Below are positions 7,497 through 16,416 of a stretch of DNA of 32,615 bases, piece by piece. The DNA comes from JADJEK01 sp052034255. GTDB lineage: Bacteria; Planctomycetota; B15-G4; JADJEK01. How positions within the stretch are numbered: position 1 is the stretch's first letter; each line of letters starts with the position of its first letter. The DNA is taken from the NCBI GenBank assembly GCA_052034255.1, contig JBPOIU010000077.1, forward strand, positions 1-32,615, in the 5' to 3' direction. The notes below the pieces were generated by a model. That model had not been told where the DNA came from. It was given only the letters and a program-made list of their open reading frames with translations, and made no database searches. Made by a program: the position numbers and the translations under genes.

Positions 7497-8330
7497 ATGA
7501 AGTCACTGTTCCTCGCCGCCGCGGTCGCTCTCACGTACCCGTCGTTCGCGGCCGCCCAATGCGATCCGGTCGCCGATCTTTCGATCGTCGTGTCGCCGAC
7601 CGTTGCTTCCCCAGGCCAGCTCGTGACCGTCACCGTGACGAACACGTCGGCCACCTGCACGTACACGCTGCCGTCGGGCTGTGTGTTCCAGAACGTCACG
7701 GCCGGTGACTGCACGGGCGCGACCGTCACGAGCTACTTCTGCACGCTGGCGCTGAAGCCAATCGGACCGGGCAAATCGGTCAGCCAGACTTGGGACCAAG
7801 TCGACGACAACGGCCAGCAGGTCGCTCTCGGCACCTACGCGTTTCCGATCCGCGTGTTCGATCCGGCATTCACGCTGCACGAGCTGTGCGCGACGGTCGA
7901 TGTCGGACCGACATGCCCGAACCCGCCGACGACGTACGGCGCCGGTGACCAGGGCGCTGGCGGCTTCGTGCCGTTCATCGCCGCGATCGGCGGCCTGCCG
8001 ACACTCGGCAACAACACGTTCGCGATCACCGTGTCGAACGGCGTCGGCGGTGCGCAGGCCGCGTTCTTCATCGGCGCGGCTCCGGCGAACCTCGCCGCGC
8101 CGTGGGGCACGTTCTACCTCGACCCGAATCTGCCGTTGATCCAACTGAACCTCACGCTGAGCGGCGCGAACGGTCAACCCGGCGCGGGCTCGGTCCTGTT
8201 GCCGACGCCGATCCCGCAACTGCCGCAGTTGCTCGGCGTCAACGTGTACACACAGATGTTGATCGCGGATCCGGCGTCCATCGGCGGGATCTCGCACACC
8301 GCGGGCTTGACGTTCGGCATCTGCCAATAA
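7497..8330 (+). CDS. Secreted protein with BsuPI-like domain
   Basis: This is an exported protein of 277 residues. The start is set by AAGGAGG (7485-7491), 5 bases before ATG 7497. Residues 1-20 form a signal peptide (FAAAQ cleavage region). Residues 21-135 resemble the BsuPI intracellular proteinase-inhibitor fold: LVTVTVTNTSATCTY, then IGPGKSVSQTWDQVDDNGQQV, then LGTYAFPIRVFDP. Several cysteines suggest disulfide bonds. Residues about 155-277 form a C-terminal module (GLPTLGNNTFAITV, PIPQLPQLLGVNVYTQ, ending LTFGIC) that I associate with planctomycete secreted proteins and that seems related to parts of the FG-GAP and esterase-like proteins here. The molecular function is unknown. A strong hairpin follows the stop codon. 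Confidence 0.85.
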   Translation: MKSLFLAAAVALTYPSFAAAQCDPVADLSIVVSPTVASPGQLVTVTVTNTSATCTYTLPSGCVFQNVTAGDCTGATVTSYFCTLALKPIGPGKSVSQTWDQVDDNGQQVALGTYAFPIRVFDPAFTLHELCATVDVGPTCPNPPTTYGAGDQGAGGFVPFIAAIGGLPTLGNNTFAITVSNGVGGAQAAFFIGAAPANLAAPWGTFYLDPNLPLIQLNLTLSGANGQPGAGSVLLPTPIPQLPQLLGVNVYTQMLIADPASIGGISHTAGLTFGICQ

Positions 8331-8351
8331 CGCGAGCGACGACGTCCCCCG

Positions 8352-8384
8352 ACGGAGCGTCCGCGCCCGGCGCGGACGCTCCGT
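8352..8384 (+). terminator. Strong 15-bp hairpin terminator
   Basis: ACGGAGCGTCCGCGC (8352-8366) pairs perfectly with 8370-8384 around a CCG loop, 21 bases after the stop of the upstream gene. Only two T residues follow, so it is a stem-rich terminator or an mRNA 3'-end stabiliser, not a classical U-tract terminator. Confidence 0.65.
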
Positions 8385-8416
8385 TCCACGTCCAGAGAGC
8401 GAGTCCGATGCGAACT

Positions 8417-8445
8417 GTGCCGAACCACCGCGCGCCTGCTCTAAT
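8417..8445 (+). promoter_or_regulatory. Candidate promoter of the RND efflux genes
   Basis: TCTAAT (8440-8445) matches the -10 consensus at five of six positions, with the weak -35 GTGCCG (8417-8422) 17 bases upstream. Transcription would begin within a few bases of ATG 8456, implying a leaderless or nearly leaderless message and arguing against the in-frame ATG at 8444, which lies inside the -10 element. Confidence 0.4.
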
Positions 8446-8455
8446 GCGCCGCGTC

Positions 8456-9673
8456 ATGCGCTACGGATCACGCTTCGTCTTCGCGATCGCGGTCATGCTC
8501 TCGGCGGGTTGCGATCGTGACCCGGCGCCGGGGAACGTCGCGGCGAACGCCGCCGCTCTGACGCCCCCCGAAGTGTCGGTGCGCACGGTGATCGCCCGCG
8601 AAGAGCCATGGCCGTTGCAGATCGAAACCACCGGGGAACTCGACGTCGACGAGCGCACCACGCTCGGCGCGAAAGTCCCCGGGCGATTGGTCCAGCTGAG
8701 CGTGGACGTGGGCTCGGAAGTGCGGGCGGGCGACATCGTCTGCGCGGTCGACGCGACCGACTACGAGTTGCGCGTGCGCCAATCCGAGGCCTTCGTCGCG
8801 CAAGCACGCTCGCTGCTCGGACTGCCGTACGACGGCGATTCCGATGACGTCGACCCGCAGGGAACCACGCAGGTGCGCGAGGCCACCGCGGTGCTCGAAG
8901 AGGCCGCCGCGCGCAAGCGTCGCGCCGAGACCCTGCGCGAACAGGGCATCTCGACCGATGCCGAACTCGACGAAGCGAATGCCGCGGCGCGCGTGGCCGA
9001 GGAACGCCTGCAAAGCGCACTGCAGGAAATCCGCAACCTCAGCGCGCTGGTCCAACAGCGCCGCGCCGAATTGGCGATCGCGCGCCAACAGCTCGCGGAC
9101 ACGCAAGTGCGCGCTCCCTACGACGGCGTGGTCCAAGAGCGTCTCGTCGGCCGCGGCGACTACCTGACGATCGGGACCGCGATCGTCACGCTGGTGCGCC
9201 TCGATCCGCTGCGCCTGCGCACGCGCGTGCCGGAACGCAGCGCTGCCTTCATCGCGGTCGGACAAGCCGTGAGCTTCACGATCGAAGGCGATCCGCGCAC
9301 GCACGAAGGCGTGGTCGCGCGCATCGCGCCCGAGCTCGACCGCGCCAGCCGTTCTCTCGTCGTCGAGGCCCAAGTGCAAAACCGTGATGCCGAGCAGCAC
9401 TACCGCCTGCGTGGCGGGCTGTTCGCGCAAGTCGCGATCGTGTTCGACCCGAACGCGACGGCCATCGTGGTCCCGGCCAGCGCCGTGCGTTCGTTCGCGG
9501 GCGTCGACCGCGTCCTCGCCGTGAAGGATGGCGCGATCGAGGAACGGTTGATCAAGATCGGGCGTCGCGACGCGACGCGCGTCGAGATCCAAAGCGGCGT
9601 GGCTGCCGGCGACCCCATCGTCGAACAGCCGGGCAACCTGGTCGGCGGCCAGCGCGTTCGCGCGGCGGAGTGA
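8456..9673 (+). CDS. RND efflux periplasmic adaptor lipoprotein
   Basis: This is the membrane-fusion (adaptor) subunit of a tripartite RND efflux pump, 405 residues. It links the inner-membrane permease to an outer-membrane channel. The N-terminus carries a lipoprotein signal with lipobox LSAGC, so it should be lipid-anchored. Visible parts in order are a lipoyl half-motif (GAKVPGRLVQLSVDVGSEV), a long alpha-helical hairpin rich in Ala, Glu and Arg, the second lipoyl half (DTQVRAPYDGVVQERLVGRGD), a beta-barrel, and a membrane-proximal domain (VVPASAVRSF). The start at 8456 fits the promoter and lipobox; ATGs at 8408 and 8444 are alternatives. The permease gene starts 3 bases after its stop. 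Confidence 0.9.
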   Translation: MRYGSRFVFAIAVMLSAGCDRDPAPGNVAANAAALTPPEVSVRTVIAREEPWPLQIETTGELDVDERTTLGAKVPGRLVQLSVDVGSEVRAGDIVCAVDATDYELRVRQSEAFVAQARSLLGLPYDGDSDDVDPQGTTQVREATAVLEEAAARKRRAETLREQGISTDAELDEANAAARVAEERLQSALQEIRNLSALVQQRRAELAIARQQLADTQVRAPYDGVVQERLVGRGDYLTIGTAIVTLVRLDPLRLRTRVPERSAAFIAVGQAVSFTIEGDPRTHEGVVARIAPELDRASRSLVVEAQVQNRDAEQHYRLRGGLFAQVAIVFDPNATAIVVPASAVRSFAGVDRVLAVKDGAIEERLIKIGRRDATRVEIQSGVAAGDPIVEQPGNLVGGQRVRAAE

Positions 9674-9676
9674 CGC

Positions 9677-12600
9677 GTGCAACACCTCGCGGAGCTCTGC
9701 ATCCGGCGGCCGGTGTTCGCGGCCATGTTGATCCTCACGCTCGTCGTCGTGGGCGCATCGAGCTATCTGCGTCTCGACGTCGATCGCTTCCCCACGGTGG
9801 ACCTCCCCACCGTGACGGTTCGCACGACGCTGCCCGGCGCGTCCCCCGAAGAAGTCGAGACGCAGATCTCGCAGCGCGTCGAAGAAGCCGTCAACACGGT
9901 CGAAGGCATCGACCAGCTGCGCTCGATCTCGTCGTCCGGCACGTCCGTCGTGCTCGTCACGTTCGACCTGGCTCGCGACATCGACGTCGCGGCTCAGGAC
10001 GTCCGCGACCGCATCGCGAAGATCGCACGCGATCTGCCGCGCGAAGCCGACCCACCGATCGTGTCGAAGTTCGACAACGACCAGACGCCGGTGTTGACGC
10101 TCGCGGTATCGGGAGATCGACCGCAACGCGAGCTCACGGAGATCGCCGACAAGCTGGTGAAGATCCCGCTCGAACGCAGCAAGGGCGTCGGCGAGATCGC
10201 GATCGTCGGCGGCGCGGAACGCTCGATCAACATCTGGGTCGACGTGGACCGCTTGGCGGCGTACCAGATCCCGATCACGGCGGTGCGTGACGCCATCCAG
10301 CGGCAGAACGCAGAGGCCCCGGGCGGCAACGTCTCCGGCGTCGATCGCGAGGAAGTCCTGCGCACGCTCGGGCGCATCGAGGATCCCGCGGCATTCGACG
10401 AACTCGTGATCGCGACCGTCAACGGCGTACCCGTGCGCGTCCGCGACATCGGCGACGCCGAGGACGGAACGAAAGAAGTGCGCTCGACGGCGCGCCTCGA
10501 CGGCGTGCCGACGGTCACGCTCGAGATCCGGCGCCAGTCCGGCTCGAATACGGTCGCCGTCATCGAGGGCATCAAGCAGCGCCTCGACGAACTCCTGCAC
10601 AATCTCCCGAGCGACGTCCGGGTCGAGATCATCCGTGACCAATCGCGGTTCATCCACGCCGCGCTCGGCGAGATCAACCTGCACTTGGTCCTCGGCAGCA
10701 TCCTCGCCTGCCTCGTCGTGCTCGCGTTCATGCGCAGTTGGCGCTCGACCTTGATCGCCGGCATCGCGATCCCGACCTCGGTGGTGGCGACGTTCGGCGC
10801 GATGGAGGCCCTCGGCTTCACGTTGAACTCGGTCACGATGCTCGCGCTCGTGCTGATGGTCGGCATCGTGATCGACGACGCGATCGTCGTGCTCGAGAAC
10901 GTGTTCCGCTTTGTCGAAGAGAAGCGAATGCACCCGTTCGACGCGGCGCGCGAAGGCACGCGCGAGATCGCGCTCGCGGTGATGGCGACGACTCTGTCGC
11001 TCGCGGTGATCTTCGTGCCGGTGTCGTTCATGTCGAGCGTGTCCGGCCGCTTCCTCTACCAGTTCGGCATCACCGCGGCGGTCGCCGTGATGATCTCGCT
11101 GCTGGTGTCGTTCACGTTGACGCCGATGATGAGCGCGCGGCTGTTGCGGCCGATCGACCACACCGCGACCGAACGCGTCCGCGCGCGCTCGCGAGGCGGT
11201 TTCTACGCCTGGCTCGAACGCGCGTACATGGCGACCCTGCGCGTCGCGTTGCGCGGCCGCCTCGTCGTGTTGGCGATCGTCGTCGGAGTGATCGCGACGA
11301 TCCCTCCGCTCTATCGCTTGGTCCGACAGGAGTACATCCCGAGCGAAGTCGACGAAGCCGAGTTCGACGTCAACGTCACGGCCGCCGAGGGCACGAGCTC
11401 GGCCGCGATGCACGAAGTGATGCTCGCGGTCGAGGCCGAACTCCGCGCGCATCCGGCCGTGCGCGTCGTCCTGGTCACGTCCGGCGGCAGCGGTTTCATC
11501 GCGAACACGAACCAGGGCTCCGCGTACGTGCGCATCGCGCCCCACGAGGAACGCCTGTTCTCGCTACCGCGTTTCTTCGCGGCGCTCGCGCGCCTCGAAC
11601 CGTGGAAGGCGTTCGAGGGCAACTACTCGCAACGCGACGTGATGAACGATCTGCGCCGCCGCCTGGCGAAGTTCAAGGACGTCCGGTTCTCGCTGCGCAA
11701 CGCCCAGTCGTTCACGCTCGGCAGCGGTCCGTTCGAGATCGACTTCAGCTTGCTCGGTCCGGACCTCGCGACGCTCGCCGACTATGCGGAGCAGCTGCGC
11801 GAGAAAGCGCGCGCGGACGGCGGGATCGTCGACGCGGACACCACGCTGCGCCTGAACAAGCCCGAACTGCGCGTGTTCATCGATCGCGATCGCGCCGCGG
11901 ATCTCGGCGTGGACACGCAAGACATCGCCCAGGCCCTGCGCTTGATGGTCGGCGGCGACGAGCGCGTCTCACGCTTCCGCGACATCAAGCTGAACGAGGA
12001 CTACGACATCCAGATCCGTCTCGCGGAGCGGGACCGCGATCGGGCCGCGGTCCTGCCGCGCCTGCTGATTCCGTCCAATCGTGGCCAACTCGTGCGTCTC
12101 GACAACGTCGTCCGCATCGAGCCCGCGTCCGGCGCGTCGCGCATCGATCGCCTCGATCGGTCGCGCGTCGTCGCATTGCGCGGCGCGGTGGCGAAGGACC
12201 GCGCGTTGGCCGATCGCATCCAGTGGCTGAACGACACGGTCGCCAAGATGGGACTGCCGCCGGGTTACTCCACGAAGATCCAAGGTCGCGGCAAGGAACT
12301 CGAGCGCACGATCGAGGAGTTCCTGTGGGCGTTCCTGCTGTCGGTCGTGTTCATGTACATCGTGCTCGCGGCGCAGTTCGAGAGCATCGTGCACCCGTTC
12401 ACGATCTTGCTGTCGCTGCCGCTGTCGTTGCCGTTCGGCCTGCTCGCGCTGTACCTGACGAACGACACGCTGAACCTCTACTCCGCGCTCGGCTTGCTCG
12501 TGCTGTTCGGCGTGGTCAAGAAGAACGCGATCTTGCAGATCGACCACACGAACAAACTGCGCGAAGCCGGCCACGAGCGGCACGCCGCGATCCTCGAAGC

Positions 12601-12847
12601 GAACCGCGATCGGCTGCGCCCCATCCTGATGACCACGCTGGCGTTGGTCGCCGGCATGTTGCCGCTCGCCGTCGGTACCGGTCCGGGAGCCGAAGAACGC
12701 CGCACCATCGCGATCGTCGTCATCGGTGGTCAGACACTGTCGCTGTTGCTGACGCTGATCGTCACGCCGGTCGCGTACACGCTGTTCGACGACATCGGTC
12801 GCCTGTTCAAGCGCAAGGACGCGACGAATCCTCCGCCGACGGTGTGA
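9677..12847 (+). CDS. RND multidrug efflux permease (HAE1 type)
   Basis: This is an inner-membrane proton-driven drug exporter of 1056 residues, the usual AcrB/MdtB length. It starts at GTG 9677, with GGAG (9667-9670) 6 bases upstream inside the adaptor's last codons. The first transmembrane helix (RRPVFAAMLILTLVVVGA) is followed by the porter-domain sequence LPGASPEEVETQISQRVEEAV. The proton-relay aspartates are Asp400-Asp401 in GIVIDDAIVVLEN, and the matching lysine is Lys949 in GVVKKNAILQIDHTN. Two copies of the six-helix repeat with large periplasmic loops are evident. The adaptor gene directly upstream confirms the role. No outer-membrane channel gene or local repressor is present, so the pump must borrow a TolC-like partner. 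The substrate is unknown. Confidence 0.95.
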   Translation: MQHLAELCIRRPVFAAMLILTLVVVGASSYLRLDVDRFPTVDLPTVTVRTTLPGASPEEVETQISQRVEEAVNTVEGIDQLRSISSSGTSVVLVTFDLARDIDVAAQDVRDRIAKIARDLPREADPPIVSKFDNDQTPVLTLAVSGDRPQRELTEIADKLVKIPLERSKGVGEIAIVGGAERSINIWVDVDRLAAYQIPITAVRDAIQRQNAEAPGGNVSGVDREEVLRTLGRIEDPAAFDELVIATVNGVPVRVRDIGDAEDGTKEVRSTARLDGVPTVTLEIRRQSGSNTVAVIEGIKQRLDELLHNLPSDVRVEIIRDQSRFIHAALGEINLHLVLGSILACLVVLAFMRSWRSTLIAGIAIPTSVVATFGAMEALGFTLNSVTMLALVLMVGIVIDDAIVVLENVFRFVEEKRMHPFDAAREGTREIALAVMATTLSLAVIFVPVSFMSSVSGRFLYQFGITAAVAVMISLLVSFTLTPMMSARLLRPIDHTATERVRARSRGGFYAWLERAYMATLRVALRGRLVVLAIVVGVIATIPPLYRLVRQEYIPSEVDEAEFDVNVTAAEGTSSAAMHEVMLAVEAELRAHPAVRVVLVTSGGSGFIANTNQGSAYVRIAPHEERLFSLPRFFAALARLEPWKAFEGNYSQRDVMNDLRRRLAKFKDVRFSLRNAQSFTLGSGPFEIDFSLLGPDLATLADYAEQLREKARADGGIVDADTTLRLNKPELRVFIDRDRAADLGVDTQDIAQALRLMVGGDERVSRFRDIKLNEDYDIQIRLAERDRDRAAVLPRLLIPSNRGQLVRLDNVVRIEPASGASRIDRLDRSRVVALRGAVAKDRALADRIQWLNDTVAKMGLPPGYSTKIQGRGKELERTIEEFLWAFLLSVVFMYIVLAAQFESIVHPFTILLSLPLSLPFGLLALYLTNDTLNLYSALGLLVLFGVVKKNAILQIDHTNKLREAGHERHAAILEANRDRLRPILMTTLALVAGMLPLAVGTGPGAEERRTIAIVVIGGQTLSLLLTLIVTPVAYTLFDDIGRLFKRKDATNPPPTV

Positions 12848-12906
12848 CCGCGCCGGGGAGCTCGAACCTCGGGGATACGAGCCAAGACTCCGCGCAGAGC
12901 ACCGCC

Positions 12907-15900
12907 TCAGACCCGAGCGACCAACCGAAACCCGATGCTCGATGCCATCGTCGGCGCGCGCACGTAGTGCCGATACGCCGCATGGAACGCTTGCTCGCGC
13001 GGTGCGTTCCACGCGCCGCCGCGGACGATCCTCAGGTCCGGCGACTCGGGCGCGATGTCCTTGCACCATTCGTTCAAGCTGCCGCCGAGGTCGAACGCGC
13101 CGTACGGCGATTCGTCGACGGGGAACGACAGCACGGGCTCGAGGTCGGTCACCGGCCGGGCGTGCCGCGACTTCAACCAACTCGCGACGAAGTGATTGCC
13201 GCAAACGAGCGTTCGCCCGTCGACGCCTCGCGCGGCCTTCTCCCACTCGGTCGAACTGGGCAGGTCGAACGTCAACGACGAGCCCGCCGCACGCTCCCGT
13301 TCGGTCACCCATTCCGCGTACGCCTGCGCGGCATCGAACCCCACGCCGTACACGGGTAGCGCCGCGAGTTCCGCCGGGATGACGAACAGTCCGTCGCTCG
13401 AACGCTCGAGCACGCTCTCGCGCGCGTCGCCGACGACGCGCGGCGCGAGCGCGTCGGCCATCGCGCCGAACTTCGCGTGCGTTTGCGGTGAGTTCAGGAA
13501 CAGCCCGTATTCGGCGAACGTGACCTCGCGCTCCTGGATCCAGAACGGAGCGACGTCGACGGTCGCCGCCAGCGCAGCGCCATCGACGTCGAGGTCGCCG
13601 CCGAGCGCGAACGGCCCGCCGGGAACGAACACGTAGCCAGAAGGCGTGGTGTCGACGGTGGTCAGCGTTGCCGCGATGGCCGCCTTCGATTGGCGCCGCA
13701 CGACGAATGGCACGCGTTGCGTCTCGTGGCCATCGGCCTCGACGATCGCGACGTACGAGCCGCGCTCGAGCGTCCACTCGTAGCTGCCCGTCGCGGGATC
13801 CGTGGCCACTTCGACCGTCGCCTCGGCGGGATAGAACGGCGCGCCGGTCGCGCGCACGGCGACCCCCTGCGCCAACACCCGCGGCTCGACCTTTCCCGCC
13901 GAGTAGGCCTCGATCGGAACGTCACCGAGCTCCACCAGTCGCGCGGGACTCGCGACTTCGATGCCGACGTCCGCGAGGCGGACCGCGTTCAGCGCGATCT
14001 TCTGCGGATCGGTTTGGCCGGGCGTCGCGCGGGCGAACACGTAGGCGTGCCCCGCCGCGGCCTTCTGCGGCAGTTGTTCGTGATACCAGGCCTCGAACGC
14101 GTCACGAATCGGCTGACCGTCGATGCTGACCAGCTTGTCGAAGCGCGCGACGTCCCCCGCACCCTTCGCCACGAGCACGGTGTTGCGCACCGGCTGACCC
14201 GCGACTTTCGTGATCGTGTCTCCCGCGCGCAATCCCTGGCCATCGCGCACCACGCGCAACACCCACGCTCCGTACGGCCGCGGCGGCGTGAACGGACGTA
14301 CGGCGATCGGGACCAGGCGCGGTTCGCCGTCCTTCACGACGGTGCGCTGATCGACGTAGCGGAACAAATGGACGCGCGCATTCCGAGGACTCACCGAGAA
14401 CGCGACGGTGCCCAAGCCGGCGAGCTCCGCGGCGTATTCGTGACGCGTGTCCAGGCGCGCCACGCGCGCCGCGAGTTGAGTCGCGACGGTCTCATCGCCC
14501 TCCGCGACGGCCGCTCGCCAATGCTGCATCCAGAACTCGAGATGCGCGGCGGCGACTCGCTTCACCGACGCGTCGGCATCGATGCGCGCCGCGTCCTCGA
14601 CGATCGCGCGCATGCGGTCTTCGAGCTCGTCGACCCGCGCGGGCAGCGCCGCGAGTTCGGATTCGAGCGCCGCGAACTGCTTCTCTTCGGCCGCGGTCAG
14701 CATGCGCTCGCCCATCGCGACGCGCAGACCGTCGAACGCGCGCCGTGACGTCGTCCGCACGTCGAGCAGTGCGGCGAGGTCGAGCACGGCCTGGCCGGCT
14801 TGCGCACCCAGGATCCCTTCGACGTAGAGACGCCGCATCGCGGCGCGTTCATGTGTGAGTTGCGCATCGCCCGGCAGCGACTCCAACGCGCGCGCGAACA
14901 GCACGTCCGCTTCGGCATAGCCCTTCGCCTCGAGCACACCCATCCACCCGTCGACGAGTCCGCGCGCGTGGCGCTCCCGCTCCGCGCGATCGCCGAGGCG
15001 AGCCGCTCCGAAACCGATCGCGAGCACGACCAGGACGGCCGCGGCCGTGGCGACGAATGGATGGCGCCGCATCCACTGCCCGAGTCGACGCAACGGTCCC
15101 GGCGGCCGCGCCTTGATCGGCGCCAACGCGAGCAGTGCTTCGAGGTCTTCCGCGAACTCGCGCGCATTCGCGTAGCGCCGGGCCGGGTCCTTCTCGAGAG
15201 CCTTCGCCAACACGGTTTCGACGTCGCGCTTCAGCAGCGGATTCGATGCGCGCGGCGATTCGGGTTCATCGAACAGGATGCGACGCAGTACGTCTTCGAC
15301 GTTCTGGCCCGGGAATGGCAGTCGGCCGGTCACGCACTCGTAGAGCGTCGCTCCGAGCGCGAACACATCGAGACGGCCGTCCTGTCGATCGAACTTGCCA
15401 CCGATCTGCTCGGGAGCGACGTAGTTCGGCGTGCCCTGGAACTCGCCCGTCTTCGTGATCGACGCCGATTCCTTCGAGCGCGCGAGACCGAAGTCGAGCA
15501 GCAAAGCGCGCTCGTCCGGCGTGATGCGGATGTTCGACGGCTTGACGTCGCGGTGCAGCACTCCTTGCTCGTGTGCGCAGTGCAACGCCCGCGCGACCTG
15601 CGCGCCGATCTTCAGCGCCAACGGCAGCGGCAGCGGCTTGCCGTTGGTGTTCCCGATGAGCTCGTCGAGCCCGTGTCCCGGCACGAGTTCCATCACGAGG
15701 TAGGGCACGCCCTTGTCCTCGCCCGCGGAATAGACGGTCACGATGTTGGGATGGCGCAGTTTCGCCACCGCGTCGACCTCGCGCTCGAAGCGGCCCTTCG
15801 CGGCGCTGAAGCCGATGAGGTCGGGGCGGATGACCTTCAATGCGACGAGTCGCCCCAGGAACTCCTGCTCGGCGAGGTAGACCGCGCCCATGCCGCCTTT

Positions 15901-16191
15901 GCCGAGCAGTCGGATCAACCGGAATTCGCCGAGCCGTTCGAACGGCAAGCCGGAGTCGGCGAGCAACGGCGCCCGCGCGGCCTGTCGCGAGTCCGGACGC
16001 TTCGTCGAGCGTGCGTTCTTCGCCGCGATGCGCAGTGCCGACAAGTGCTCGCGCAGCGCCGCCGCATGCTGCGGATGGCGGAGGCACAGCGCGTCGAGGT
16101 CGACGTCCTCACCGCCCACGAGACGATCGACGCAGGCGTCGTAGAGCGTTTCCAGATCGGCGTCGTCGCCGAGTTCGTCGGGATGGGTCAT
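12907..16191 (-). CDS. Ser/Thr protein kinase with PDZ-like and SUMF1-like domains
   Basis: This is a membrane-spanning receptor-like kinase of 1094 residues. The start at 16191 is set by GGAGA (16201-16205), 9 bases upstream. The cytoplasmic kinase domain covers about residues 88-355: GKGGMGAVYLAEQ, Lys119, HRDVKPSN (213-220), DFG (233-235) and APEQ (259-262), so it should be active. One transmembrane segment lies at 378-398. A helical region (400-590), a PDZ-like domain (about 640-720), a PEGA-like beta segment (800-835) and a C-terminal SUMF1/FGE-like domain (851-1094) follow. The cysteine pair needed for formylglycine formation is absent from RIVRGGAWNAPREQAF, so this domain is more likely a C-type-lectin-like binding module than an enzyme. 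The stop lies 60 bases from the convergent RND permease. Confidence 0.92.
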   Translation of the reverse strand: MTHPDELGDDADLETLYDACVDRLVGGEDVDLDALCLRHPQHAAALREHLSALRIAAKNARSTKRPDSRQAARAPLLADSGLPFERLGEFRLIRLLGKGGMGAVYLAEQEFLGRLVALKVIRPDLIGFSAAKGRFEREVDAVAKLRHPNIVTVYSAGEDKGVPYLVMELVPGHGLDELIGNTNGKPLPLPLALKIGAQVARALHCAHEQGVLHRDVKPSNIRITPDERALLLDFGLARSKESASITKTGEFQGTPNYVAPEQIGGKFDRQDGRLDVFALGATLYECVTGRLPFPGQNVEDVLRRILFDEPESPRASNPLLKRDVETVLAKALEKDPARRYANAREFAEDLEALLALAPIKARPPGPLRRLGQWMRRHPFVATAAAVLVVLAIGFGAARLGDRAERERHARGLVDGWMGVLEAKGYAEADVLFARALESLPGDAQLTHERAAMRRLYVEGILGAQAGQAVLDLAALLDVRTTSRRAFDGLRVAMGERMLTAAEEKQFAALESELAALPARVDELEDRMRAIVEDAARIDADASVKRVAAAHLEFWMQHWRAAVAEGDETVATQLAARVARLDTRHEYAAELAGLGTVAFSVSPRNARVHLFRYVDQRTVVKDGEPRLVPIAVRPFTPPRPYGAWVLRVVRDGQGLRAGDTITKVAGQPVRNTVLVAKGAGDVARFDKLVSIDGQPIRDAFEAWYHEQLPQKAAAGHAYVFARATPGQTDPQKIALNAVRLADVGIEVASPARLVELGDVPIEAYSAGKVEPRVLAQGVAVRATGAPFYPAEATVEVATDPATGSYEWTLERGSYVAIVEADGHETQRVPFVVRRQSKAAIAATLTTVDTTPSGYVFVPGGPFALGGDLDVDGAALAATVDVAPFWIQEREVTFAEYGLFLNSPQTHAKFGAMADALAPRVVGDARESVLERSSDGLFVIPAELAALPVYGVGFDAAQAYAEWVTERERAAGSSLTFDLPSSTEWEKAARGVDGRTLVCGNHFVASWLKSRHARPVTDLEPVLSFPVDESPYGAFDLGGSLNEWCKDIAPESPDLRIVRGGAWNAPREQAFHAAYRHYVRAPTMASSIGFRLVARV

Positions 16192-16416
16192 GGCGAACAA
16201 TCTCCGCTGGTCGTCGCAGCAAGTCGCCCCTGCAGGCGACGACGGCGTTCGATTCCGACACACAATCCGTTCGGCACCGGTGCCCCGAGGTCTCCCGCAC
16301 GCGCACGTCACGTCGTTGCGAGAGGTGTTTCCCCGGGATCGAGCCGCGTTGCCTCACAGCTGCGAGGAGAAGACGTATACCGTGCCGCCTGCCCTGTCCT
16401 TGCCCTGGAATCCCCG

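Noticed and set aside
8468..11545. Minus-strand open frame of 1025 codons opposite the RND genes
   Set aside because: The composition (Arg, Asp, His, Ala repeats) is typical of antisense to G/C-rich codons, with no motifs; the plus strand encodes clear RND proteins.
14800..16416. In-frame extension of the amidohydrolase upstream of 16417
   Set aside because: It would run antisense through the kinase domain, and its sequence is low-complexity. The signal-peptide-like start at 16417 is far better.
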